Below, piece by piece: positions 32,346 to 43,193 of a DNA stretch of 64,000 nucleotides (position 1 is the first letter of the stretch; every line of letters starts with the position of its first letter). Source of the stretch: Oenanthe sinensis (taxonomy: Eukaryota; Streptophyta; Magnoliopsida; Apiales; Apiaceae); assembly GCA_028671895.1 (NCBI GenBank), contig CM053803.1, positions 48,978,786 to 49,042,785 of the forward strand, written 5' to 3'. Both the position numbers and the translations under genes were made by a program. Under the pieces are notes generated by a model that did not search any database, was not told the origin of the DNA, and saw only the letters and a program-made list of their open reading frames with translations.

Positions 32346-32662
32346 GAATCCTACTAGACCTACGAATAACCTGTGTTTCTTGAGCAGTGTTGTGGTCTTG
32401 TACATCCTGCTCAAGTTCCTCAATTGGTTCAATGTTATCTTGTGGGCCTCGAACTTCATCGAGATCTATTATCCTCCCACTTTTTTCATCGAAAGCATTT
32501 CTCTTTCAAGAAAATTGCAATTCGAGCAACAAACACTTTGTTCTCGGAAGGATTATAGAATGAATAACCCTTTGTTTCAATTGGGTATCCCAAAAAATTA
32601 TATTTGTCTGATTTAGGTCCTAGCTTGTCAGAAGTTAAACGTTTCATAAACGCTTCACATCC
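32346..32662 (-). pseudogene. E4 IN-RT linker, decayed
   Basis: Sequence between the integrase and RT remnants. Minus-strand words such as LVFLIEKEMLS-like and DLDEVRGP in shifted frames resemble the variable C-terminal integrase region of this lineage, but no continuous frame remains. Confidence 0.4.
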
Positions 32663-33553
32663 TCATATTTTCATAAATGACATGCTATGACGTTTCTTAG
32701 TCCATATCTCATATGGAGTCTTCTGAACCGTTTTAGTAGGAACTCGGTTAAGTGTATAAGCAGCCGTCTCCAGGGCGTAGCCCCAGAAACTAATTGGAAG
32801 ATCTGCATGACTCATAATCGATCGTACCATGTACAATAAAGTACGATTCCTCCTTTCAGAAACTCTATTCCATTGTGGTGTTCCGGGAGGAGTGAGTTGT
32901 GATACAATAGCACACTCTTTTAATAAACTCTTAAATTCATGGATTAAGTATTCACCTCCACGATCAGATCGTAGAGTCTTAATACTTCCGCCAGTTTGCT
33001 TTTCTACTTCAGCTTTGTATTCTTTGAACTTTTCAAAAGAATCAGATTTGTTCTTCATAAGATACACATATCTACTGAAATTATCAGTAAACGTGATAAA
33101 GTAGTTAAAGCCACCTCTTGTCATAGTACGCATAGGACCACATACATCACTATGCATAAGTTCTAATCGTTCAGTGGCCTTTTCACCTTGTCCAGTAAAA
33201 GGAGATTTGGTCATTTTTCCAATGAGACAAGGTTCGCATGCTTCGTATGATTCAAAGTCAAACTTATCCAGGTATCCATCCTTATGTAACTTGGAAATGC
33301 GCTTCTCATTTATATGGCCTAAACGACAGTGCCAGAGGTATGTTTGATTTGAGTCATTTATTTTAAGACGTTTGTTATTCACATTATAGATAGGAGTGTC
33401 TAAATCAAGAACATATAAACCGTTAAATAAACGTGCAACCCCATAGGTAACATTATTCAAAGAAAAGGAACAACTATTATTCTGAATTAAAAATGCAAAA
33501 CCTTTCTTGTCTAAACAAGAAACCGAAATAATATTTCTGCAAATTGCAGGCAC
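32663..33553 (-). pseudogene. E4 integrase
   Basis: 296 codons open. Pre-integrase zinc residues (WHCRLGHIN ... CEPC), catalytic core with HSDVCGP, RSDRGGEY and the E region SERRNRTL, then FWGYALETAAYTLN. The usual Gly-Val before the Glu region reads RVSERRNR. Same frame as the upstream PR segment, separated by TAA at 33572-33574. Confidence 0.88.
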
Positions 33554-33571
33554 GTAAAAACAGTTCTCAAG

Positions 33572-34027
33572 TTATAAAATAAGCCCAGTGGGCAATGATA
33601 AATAATAAGTCCCTACAGCTAAAGCAGCAACCTTTGCTCCATTACCAACTCGTAGGTCGACCTCTCCTTTAGCCAAAGTCCTACTCCTTTGTAGTTCATG
33701 TACATTTATACAAATGTGAGAACCACATCCAGTATCCAATACCCATGATGTAGAAGTTGACAAATTAACCTCTATAACATAAATACCTAAATCAGAAGCT
33801 TGACCAGCCTTCTTCTTCTTCATATCCTCCAAATAAGCATTACAGTTTCTCTTCCAATGACCTGGTTTACCATAGTAGTGACAATCACCCTTTGCAACAA
33901 CACCCTTAGGCTTTAAAGCCTGTTTGGGATTAGCCTTTGGCTTGGGACCAGAAGCAGATCCAATCTTCTTCTTTCCCTTCCATTTGCCTTTCCTATTAGC
34001 CTTACCTTTGTTATCTACCATCAACAT
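33572..34027 (-). pseudogene. E4 nucleocapsid knuckle and protease
   Basis: Basic Lys-rich stretch, a zinc knuckle reading CHYYGKPGHWKRNC in which the second Cys is Tyr, then protease with DTGCGSH. Frame shifted relative to the upstream gag segment by overlap at 34021-34027. Stops at 33572 before the integrase. Confidence 0.85.
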
Positions 34028-34647
34028 GGCAGTAGGTTCAGCCTTTTCATGTTGGTTTCAGCAGTTTGTAACATGTCCAACAATTCAGTGGGTGTTTTGT
34101 CTATCTCATTCATATTGTAGTTCATAATAAAATGAGTATAGTTTCGGTTCAAAGATTGCAAGATTAAGTCAATCTGAGCTTCCAAACCAATCGGGAAACC
34201 CAAAGTATCAAGATACTCAATATAACCTATCATCTTCAGAACATGTGGTTGAACAGGTTCACGCACTCCCTGTTTGCAAGCATACAGTGCTTTGCTCGTG
34301 TCGAACCTTTCTTGATGAGCTTGTCCCTCAAACATTCTTTGAAGGTGTTCAATCATCTCATAAGCATCCATATGCTCATGTTGTTTTTGAAGCTCAGCAC
34401 TCATGGTTGCCAGCATGAGACATGCAATATCATTCACATCATCAATATGCTTCTGATAAGCATTTTGCTGAACGCGAGTTGCATTCTCAGCAGGAGGAGC
34501 AGGTGAAGGAATTTCAATGACATGGAGCTTACACTCTTGCCTAAGTACAATCCTCAAATTGCTATACTAATCCAGGAAGTTCGTTCCTGTCATCTTGTCC
34601 TTCTCAAGGGTTGCTCGTACGGAGAAAGTATTTGTATTGTTTGCCAT
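34021..34647 (-). pseudogene. gag: E4 gag (UBN2-type)
   Basis: Start ATG at 34647 (MANNTNTF). A TAG near 34567 replaces the Trp expected in the conserved FLDWY motif; downstream the frame is open with the typical gag helices (EMIEHLQRMF, FPIGLEAQIDLILQSL, KTPTELLDMLQ). Confidence 0.85.
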
Positions 34648-36467
34648 TTAAATATCTACAATGTTTAAACTGCATAAAATAAACATTAGATTGTCTGAGT
34701 TATTTATTATGTTCTAATGATTATGATATATTCATAATATATCTCCCACTATTTTTATCAAATTAATATCCCTTACTATTAATTTGGAAAGTATATCTCA
34801 TAATTCTTTCTAGTGAGCCAAGATCCATATTTCGTCATGTCCTAAGTCAACCACTGGAAGTCCTTAAAAAATGATTATTTAGGTAGACAACAGTTGTCAA
34901 TTATATCATATATAATTCTTGGATAGTTTGGTGAACAACGATTGATCTTATCTATCTAATAGACTTTTAACCAAACTCTATGCTTCTAAGTTCATAATGG
35001 TTGAATATAACCGTTTATTTTCACCTTATTATGATGACTCAGTTAAGTTAGACCCAATGATACAACGGCCGAATATAACCGTTTATATTCATCGCATCTC
35101 ACCACGATAGATAGGAGTCCCCTACCACTGACAGTCCTTACCCTAATCGATCTAGGATTCGATGAGTGTTCATTCATTGGAAAGCATCCGAGTAAAACTT
35201 AATATTTTGTTAAGGGTTTTAAAAAAATTATAACGATCATGATCACATCATAAAGAGATCCTCAATTTTTCCTTGAACCAAATATTTCAAATTGACATTT
35301 TAAATTGTTCATTTCCCAGGTAGATGGAGGATACCAATGGTCACACTTAAAACCCATCAACCTTATGAATACGCATATCCGCTTTTATCAGAAAATCCCA
35401 GTTATAGATGTCAAAATCCATATTTAATTCCGTGTTTTAAAATCCATATTTCATAAACACAAGAATCTCATGATCATTTGTTAATTTTAAAATCTTGAAT
35501 CGTTACAGATTTTATCTTTCTTAAGCAGACATGGCATGGGTGTCGTATCTAATACATACATTATTCCAACACATACATATCTACAAATGCATTCATATAC
35601 ATATATGTATTGTGCGTAAATTAAACGTGTTTGGTTATGGCCCCATCCTATGTGATATTTCCAAGCTAATGGAATTATCAAGGTCAATCTATGGTGGTTT
35701 CAAATACTACACTATTACATGTCTTTATCTTCTTCATTGCTCCATCATCTGGATTGCCTCCTAGCTTCCTTACTTCCAAGTCTCCATTGAACAATTACAT
35801 TGAATAATAAATAAATCTATTCTAATGAAATTACAAGAAGAACTCGAGTTACATTCGAGATTAACAATTACAATGAATAAACGACATGTAAGTCGTATTT
35901 AGAAACCAAAACCATAAAACAAAACCACTGTCCTATGGGTCTTTAGGCCATAACCATCCACCATGTTATCACATAACACATGTAATATATCTCAGATTAT
36001 ATAAACATATCATATAATCATATATAATAAATTTCGAAATTTCAGAAAATCAAATAAATTTCAGAAAATAATAAATCGATGTTTCGGGGACTGTAACGTC
36101 TTCAAACGGCTTACATACGCGAAGCTGATTATGTCAGTATTGCTCAGTGACATGATTCCAGTCAGAAAACACATATCGTTTGCGAAAATCGGACACTAGA
36201 CACAGATTTCAGAAAATCTACCGAAGCCTTTTCAGAATTCGTATCGAATACGATTTCCATAACAAGAACAAACATGTATCATATACATACAGCAATACAC
36301 ACAATCATCCCATGATTATACAACACATGAATATCATAGATTCAAAATCATATAAAACATATATATCAATATATAGTCATGGCATATCATATATATGTTT
36401 ACATACATCGAAAAACTGTTAAACACATAACCAAATCATCCCATTATACATGTAGAACTGATGTCAT
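34648..36467 (-). other. E4 5' leader, no gene seen
   Basis: About 1.8 kb between gag and the 5' LTR, rich in A/T with CATATA runs. I find no TGGTATCAGAGC primer site next to the LTR; the bases there (minus strand GATGACATCAG) fit no tRNA end I recognise. Either another primer is used or this part is rearranged. Confidence 0.55.
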
Positions 36468-38065
36468 CGAAGGGTTTCGGGCATGAAAACGCAGTGGAAT
36501 TAACGTAAAAATAATAAAAAAAATGAAACACAATCGCAGGATCCATGTATAATGTTAGATGATTATGGTGAAGAAGTTTGTACCTTAACAAAGCTTTTCG
36601 TATGCTGTTTAATGGAGGTCCAGAAAAGATGAATCACATCAGCCCTTTGTTGCAAAGATTTGCTCTCCAAAGAAGTCCACACGAACGCCCAATCGTCCTA
36701 CGATCACCGGAGTCGGTACTAGCCGAATTGTTTGCCTCTCTCTCTCTCTCTTTCTCTAGCCTCTCTTGATGTTGAGCAGCTAAGGTTTTTCTCTAAAACG
36801 AAATTTGATGATTAAACCCTAATACTATACATCATTATGTATATATAGGGGAGAGAGAGATTTTGGGCTTAACCCTAATCCATGTGGTTTCCAAAACCCA
36901 TTATGACTTTGGGTTATTATTATTATTATTAAATCTGAATTCTAATATAATTAATCAAGTCCCACTTAATTAATTCAATAATTAAATTCGAATAATAATA
37001 ATACTTATTAAATCCGAATTCTAATATAATTAATCAAGTCCCACTTAATTAATTTAATAATTAAATTCGAATAAACAATAATATATTTAAATTCGTAATT
37101 TAAATAAACCTCCGTTTTGACGTTCTTTGTGTGTGACCCTTTAGGTTATTATTACGTTGGCAATAATTTTATTATCTAATAATAAAATTATAAACAATGA
37201 GCGGCATCTAGTAATACATCATTGCTACCCAAGTAACAATAATAATTGGTGATTCAATTAAACCTTTCGTGAATAATGTGCAATATAATACATTCCCTTT
37301 AACCTTATATTATAGATAATACTCGAGGCATGTATAGTGTCATCCTCTTCAACGTTTAATCTTGGTTTCCTTGATCAATGAGTAGACTATTTAAACAAAT
37401 CAATATTTGAGCATGGCCATGCATTTCATAGTCTCACTCAATCAAGAGGCCAATAATATCACTCCTAGAATTGGAGGGTTAAATCCTATATCTATCATTC
37501 ATATTCCCCATACGATTCATAGCATACCCAATGTCCACATTTATCATTACCCGGTTAAAGGTAACTTTGAGTGTAATTAAAGTATATTAATTCTCGTATA
37601 GAAATATAATGATTTCAAGTCGGAGGATCATTACATCATTATCACTGTGAGATTTCTTATGACACTTATTAACATGTAGAATCTCACGGCGGGTCTTTCC
37701 AGTGTCATGTATTGATACATACACTTATGTTCTTGACTTTAGTATCACCATACCTATGACCAATGAGATGTGGTCATCTGTCAACAAACATACTAGTCTT
37801 ATTGCATTATTACTGTCCTTAAATAATAATACTTGACTAGGAAATTTTAGGAATAAAATACTATTCATATAATCTCATTTTTAAGTCACATACTTAAAGA
37901 TATATATTACGTATTAATATTCCAAGGACATTTATTATTCTTTCAATTTATGATGCAGTAAATAAAGATATAATAAATATTAATTAAATAATCACATAAA
38001 ACATAATCCTTAATTGTTTTCAATAAAATATTAAAAGTATTGTCTCTAGGACACCAATACTAACA
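36468..38065 (-). repeat. E4 5' LTR
   Basis: About 1598 bp, matching 29995-31587 with scattered substitutions and small indels (for example in the CTCTCT and TTATTATTATT tracts). The terminal TG of the left copy is CG here. Confidence 0.92.
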
Positions 38066-38070
38066 CTTGC
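38066..38070 (+). repeat. Target-site duplication of E4, right copy (CTTGC)
   Basis: Pairs with TTTGC at 29990-29994. Confidence 0.75.
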
Positions 38071-39973
38071 TGCTCAGAAATCATTTACACAGAGACCCCA
38101 ACTTCACCTGGTGGATTCTCTAGCAAGGCGAGCAGATAGAGTCATGGAGGCTTTGGTGGATAACCCTGTCATTTTCACTGAGGCTGCAACATTGAAGTCA
38201 GAAGAACCTCTTTTAATCATGCCTATAAGGGCTAGACTTCCAGAGTCTACAGTCTCTGATAACTCTCAGGAGGAGTCAGGGTCTATAGTCCCGGTTGCAG
38301 TTTCAGGGTCTACACCACCAGAGTCTACACCTCCAATCACAAAGCTAGAGCCTGTTGCTGAGGAGTGCACTTCTGAAGATGATGATCACGTTACTCCTTC
38401 TTTTATCTATTTTGATCAAGTGTTTCCTCAGTCTTGGGAGTCTGCACAGCAAAGAGGCATCGATGATAAAGATTCTTTTGAGTGTATTTTGGAAATTCAT
38501 CACTCTGAGAGACTTAAAGCTTTTCAGAAAAAATCCTTTCACCAGGAACATGGTTACTATCCTGGTGAAGAAGATCAAGTCTTAGATGGAGCTATTAATG
38601 CTGAGTTACCTGATGTTGCTGCTCAATTATCCAGTGTGGTCCAGGACATTTCTCATATTAAAATCAAGCTCACTGGTGTTGATAATACAACTTCTCTGCT
38701 CAATACAAGATTTGACAGAATTCACTCCCTTCAATTATCCAAAGAAGTAGTTTTTAAAGATGCTCTAGCTGCTATCACTACAACTCAAGCGTCTCTTCAA
38801 ACTACAGTCTCTGATTTGACCACCAAGGTTGATTCAGTTATTGCAGCCCAGGCAAATATCTCCACTGTTCTTGAGCAGATTCTTTTGGCTGTCACCCGTA
38901 CTGATGATGTCAAAAAGGGGAAGAAGGAGAAGCAAGGTGAGTCCTCCAGGAGACATAAGGATGAGGGATGCAAGGATAACTCAAGGGGAGTTAAAAGGAG
39001 GAGAGATGGTGATGATGGTGATAGTTCTCATGGTCCTAGGGGTCTTGATGATGTGCAACAAAAGCAATCTGGAGTAGCAAGAACTCAAACACATCAGTCA
39101 GGGACTAGACATGGGAAATCAGAGTCTAAGTCAGACTCTGATAAGCAAAGAAAGAAGTCAGACTCTGATCAAACTCAAGAACCTTCATACTGGAAGTGCA
39201 GTCAATCAAATCTGCAACTTAGAGCTAAAAAGAAGATAGGTCTTGGAGGATTTGAAGAATATGACATTGACAGAACATCTACTCTAACCAGGGATCCTCA
39301 ATCCTTGACAGATAGGCAGTTTGAGAAGATCACTCATAAGCACTTAAATAAAGTGGTGTCTGTTCAAATTGTTTATAATGTTTTTGAAACAAAGATACAA
39401 GGAGGTCAGGGAGGTACAGAAAAGGTGAAAAATGAGATGCTGGTTTACTTCTTAGAAGGTGGAAGTGTAAGATGGATTAGTCAATCAAATTTTATCTTTT
39501 TCAAACAGGCTGAGGAACTACAGTATATCATATTTCTTCTTCAAATTGCTTATGAAGTTAACAAGAGCAAAGAAGCTGTCACACACAAGTGGTTCAAGGA
39601 GATTGATAGGAAGCTGACTTTGCACAGATAGACAAATCGACAAATGGGCAAATTTTCTTTAAAATATGTTGATACTGAGGGAAATGATCAAGTCATGTCA
39701 TTGGAAGAAAAACATATTAAATTTCAAGAAGGTGTGGGTCATTACTTTGGGTTTCAACCTATGAGTGGAAAAGTTAGTGTTCTGATGTTGAAAGACTTAA
39801 AAGATCAAGAAAGCAGTGCAAATGATCTGAGAGCAGCTTACTGTCAAATCAAATGTTCAAATGAAGAAATGAAGAAATTAAAGAAGTTTGTTGGTGAAGC
39901 TCTTGCAATTGTGGAAGAAAATATGTTGAATTCATTTTTGAAGAATAATCCAGCCTTTGAGAAGATTAAATAA
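38071..39973 (+). pseudogene. E1 ORF3, C-terminal part
   Basis: Open in the same frame as the segment left of E4. Contains more CAGAGTCT-coded ES/DS repeats (38240-38340 and 39115-39170), a heptad-like region rich in Leu/Ile/Thr (about 38600-38890) that is also present in E0, a basic stretch (RRRDGDDGD, GKKEKQGE) and a conserved C-terminal domain. An in-frame TAG at 39629-39631 splits the last part; the frame then runs to TAA at 39971-39973. No membrane helix seen. Too degenerate to work. Confidence 0.82.
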
Positions 39974-40099
39974 GAAGTAATTCTTTTTTCCTTTATAATT
40001 CTTTTATACTGTTCTAGATTAATAGTTTTATTCTTTAGTTTTGACATCATCAAACCTTGATTTATGCTTACATTTTATAAAGCATAAATAGGGGGAGAT
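39974..40099 (+). promoter_or_regulatory. E1 PPT (40087-40099) with bracketing inverted repeats
   Basis: PPT AATAGGGGGAGAT abuts the LTR. Before it is a perfect 10-bp hairpin: ATTTATGCTT (40060-40069) and AAGCATAAAT (40080-40089), loop 10 nt. Outside that, ACATCATCAAA (40044-40054) is the exact complement of TTTGATGATGT inside the LTR (40117-40127). The two stems enclose the PPT-U3 junction. Confidence 0.75.
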
Positions 40100-40848
40100 T
40101 GTTATGAATATATTCATTTGATGATGTACAAAATACTAGAACATGGTCTAGATTAGTTTAGCTGTAATAAGTCTTTCTAGTCTCTGAAATGTATAATCAG
40201 AGTCTAGATAGTCAACATTCATGTTACTTGTACTTAGAAGAATCTCTGTAGAAAGTGAAACCAGAGTCTGCATGAAGATCAGAGTCTGGAAGGTGATCAG
40301 AGTCTATGATCTATCAGAGTCTACATGTGATCAGAGTCTGAAGATCATCAGAGTCTGAAGATTTCAGAGTCTATACAGTTGAGGATAAATTTGGAAGCAG
40401 ATCACAGGAATGGAAAGTCTTCGAAGATCAAGATAAATATATTACAGATATGCTATGGGAAAGAAGGAGAATTCTAGAAGGAAACTGTCAACTAATAATT
40501 AAGGATTTTATTCCTATTATAATTTTACTTTCTATTATTAGTTGATAGGCAACTCTCTATATAAACTCTATGTAACCTAATTGTAAAGGTGTGGAAGTCG
40601 AAGCATAATTGTCTGAGTGAAATTTTGTGAGAGCATAGAGATAGAGAGAGTTGTTGTGATAAACACAGATAAGCTGCTAGGGTTTGTGTACACCCTAGGA
40701 GAGTTTTGTATTCATGAATCAATAATACAAAACAGTACTTATTCATATTTTTGTGTTTGAGTTTGTTCTTAATTTGATTTTAAATCAGGCAAAAAAGACA
40801 TACAAGTATTCAACCCCCCCCCCTTCTACTTGTACAACTGGGAAAACA
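40100..40848 (+). repeat. E1 3' LTR with CAGAGTCT array
   Basis: 749 bp, TGTTATGAAT...GGGAAAACA. Eight copies of CAGAGTCT(A/G) lie between 40197 and 40376, spaced about 15-60 bp. TATA box TATATAAA at 40558-40565 and the CAACCCCCCCC block near the end. The backbone (start, TATA region, R-U5) matches the E0 LTR at 43166-44274. Confidence 0.92.
40558..40565 (+). promoter_or_regulatory. TATA box of E1 LTR
   Basis: TATATAAA after the motif array, in the same context (CTCTCTATATAAACTCTAT) as in the E0 LTR at 43977-43984. Confidence 0.6.
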
Positions 40849-42842
40849 AGGTTATTCTGCTAGCTTAGATAACATGAGCAAGATAACTAGGCCTTACTTA
40901 AGAAAAGAATGGTCATTTTTCTTTGATCAAATTGCTAAGTGTTTCACTGGTAAATGTAGTGGTTTTGATGCTATTACTGCTATTACTTATCAAATTGGTC
41001 GCAGTCTCATATTTGACAAAGTGATCATCATTGGTGATATGTTGCTCACTCAAATGAGAGTAAAATGAAATAATGTGCAAGAGGGGAGCAAATGGGAAGG
41101 AATGCCATTGGATGCAGCCTCATGTCTAATTGATGAGATCATTACTCCAAGTGATGAGGCACTGTTATTCTTATATCCTTTGGTGGAATCAGTTGAAGAT
41201 CCAGAGCAATATCAGACTAAATCTCAAGTCTTGGATTTTCTTTCAACCTATGAAGCCCTAAGGAAGAGAATGGAACAGGAACTACTAATGTCTACACAAG
41301 CAGTGGTCACAAATCTCTACAGCTACCTCTTCAACTCTTCATTACAAGTTAAAGCAGTTGGGCTCATAGAAGGCAGAACAAATGAAGTTCTCAAAGCACT
41401 TGGTGTGCCAGACTCTGAACAACAAATTTCAGAGAAGCCTAAAAGGCTTCAGGTCCACATAAGGAGGGAATCAGAGTTAGTTGCTGAGTTGGAAACTGAG
41501 ATTGAGCAATCAGTTTTTAACTATGAAGCAATTTGGGATCAAGGGATTACCTACAGGACAGCTATTGATTGGATTTCTACTATTCAGCCTCTTTCAAGGA
41601 AGGTGGTTGACTTTCTTGTCCGCAATGTAGGAAAGGTGGTCAACAAATACATCTATCCAACCTATGAAGGTTGATTGGATCTCATATTATTAGAAGATTG
41701 CAAGGGAACTGCAGGACTCCTTTCACATGACTCTTGCCCAGGCCATCAATGTCATCCATGCAAGGACTTTTCTAAATGAACACTTGGATGCATTAACCAT
41801 GGTAGAACCACAGGAGGTAGCAGGTGATGCCAAGAAGTTGGAGGATGGGACTAGTGCACCAGTGGTGACTAGTGAGAAAGATGCTCAGTCTGCCTCACCC
41901 ACACAAGAACCACCTAGTCAGAGGTTGGGTGATAGTGGGGCAGGGAATATGCTGTTAGGCCCTCCTTGGCAACTCAAAAATGCTGATGAAAACCCCCAGT
42001 GATATGGGAGGACAGACTCTGATGGATGCTCAAGAAGAATTTTTCCATCATTTTCTATCATAGTCTATTCACCTTGAGGGGGAGTCTCATGCACAAACAG
42101 TCAAAGATGGTGACACTCAGACTTTGGCTTCTAATGAAGTCATACTGAAGCAGTCAGAGTCTAGAGTAGACCCTGAGACTGGAATACTGGAGCCAACAGA
42201 CTCTGAAAAGAAAGAAGATGATTGTAAGGGTCCAGAATATGTTGATGCTCACCCCTTGGTGGAAACCCCTAGCCTTCAGACATTTGAAGGGGTTCCCCTC
42301 CATCAAGGTGGTTCAGGTATTGTAGCACATTATTCTTCTCTCAACCCCTCTTCTGTAGGATTTTTGAGTGCACCTTCCAAATTGAGTGGAAAAAAAAATT
42401 ACTTGAGAGGCTGGCACTGGTCCAGGCAAAAGGAGAGGTAGATAAGGCTGTAGAGAGCCTGAGTGAGAATGAGAGAGTGGGTGCCCAACCCCACTGTGAG
42501 GATGAGAGAATAGGGTATCCTGAACCTAGCTTTACTTATTGGGATCAAGATTTTCCACAGAGTTGGTCAAATGAGTTGGAGAAGGGGATGGATGAAAATT
42601 CATTTTTGTTGTTTGACAGAATTCACTCTCTTCACTTATTCATCGAAGTAGCTTTCAAGGATGTTATTGCTGATATCACTACTACTCAAGCTTCTCTCCA
42701 AACAACAGTCTCTGACTTAACCACAAAGGTTGCTTCAGTAGTTGCAGCACAGGTCACTTTCTCCACAGTCTTAACACAGATTCTTTTGGTTGTCACAGGT
42801 GGTGATGATGTCAAAAAGGGGGAGAAGAACAGTGGTGATTAA
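40849..42842 (+). pseudogene. E0 ORF3, C-terminal two thirds, heavily broken
   Basis: Pieces in several frames: the conserved LRKEWSFFFD...FDAIT block (40874-41068, ends at a TGA), a segment with EGRTNEVLKALGVPDSE (41075-41674), a Pro/Ser-rich stretch (41727-42002), an SES/DSE region (42124-42441) and the end with the Thr/Leu heptad-like region (42477-42842). Relative to E1 a block is missing between MDEN and the LFDRIHSL region. Coding-region motifs are CAGAGTCT, as in E1, although the E0 LTR carries the other motif. Confidence 0.8.
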
Positions 42843-42990
42843 AGAAAGGGAGAGAAGAAAAGTGATTCAGTGATTAAAGAAAGGGGGAGAAGAAAAGTGA
42901 TTCAGTGATTAAAAATAGGGGGAGAAGAAAAGTGATTAAAAATAGGGGGAGAAGAAAAGTGATTCAAGAAAGGTGATTCTTCCAGGAGAA
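42839..42990 (+). repeat. E0 short tandem repeat of PPT-like units
   Basis: Four to five copies of a 25-40 bp unit built on AGGGGGAGAAGAAAAGTGATT(C). The AGGGGGAG core equals the PPT, so this is a local amplification of PPT-like sequence about 200 bp before the true PPT at 43153. Confidence 0.8.
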
Positions 42991-43108
42991 ACAAGGATGA
43001 TAAGGAGTTAAAAGGAAGAGATATGGTGATATCTACCCTTGACAGATAGGCAGTAAGATGTGATTATTTTATACTGTTCTAGATTAATTATTTCATTATT
43101 TAGTTTTG

Positions 43109-43193
43109 ACATCATCAAATCATGATTTATGTTTCATTGGTTATAAAGCATAAATAGGGGGAGATTTTTAGGAATATATTAATTTGATGATGT
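43109..43193 (+). promoter_or_regulatory. E0 PPT (43153-43165) with bracketing inverted repeats
   Basis: ACATCATCAAA (43109-43119) complements TTTGATGATGT in the LTR (43183-43193). The inner hairpin is ATTTATGTTT (43125-43134) with AAGCATAAAT (43146-43155), one G-T pair. Same layout as E1. Confidence 0.72.

Larger units (their letters stand above)
29995..38065 (-). mobile_element. E4: Ty1/copia element of a non-Sirevirus lineage, minus strand, RT-core deleted
   Basis: LTRs 29995-31587 and 36468-38065 (about 1.6 kb) enclose degenerate gag, PR, IN, RT and RNase H remnants on the minus strand. No ORF3. The IN motifs (CEPCLIGKMTKSPFTGQGE, HSDVCGPM) are those of the common Tnt1-like plant copia branch. 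Several stops and frameshifts, LTRs a few percent apart and a mismatched duplication show an older, dead copy. Confidence 0.9.
1..40848 (+). mobile_element. E1: Sirevirus-type Ty1/copia element, left-truncated by window, carrying nested E2, E3 and E4
   Basis: Order on the + strand: end of gag, pol (PR, IN, RT, RNase H), a 470-bp spacer, a long ORF3, a PPT and a 3' LTR ending at 40848. This order and the ORF3 after pol are typical of the Sirevirus (SIRE/Maximus) lineage. The 5' LTR and most of gag lie left of the window. ORF3 is split twice, by E2 at 5296 and by E4 at 29995. The base after the 3' LTR starts ORF3-like sequence belonging to another element (E0), so E1 is itself inserted in E0. 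Several stops and frameshifts show that this copy is dead. The family assignment is confident; the left end is unseen. Confidence 0.9.
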
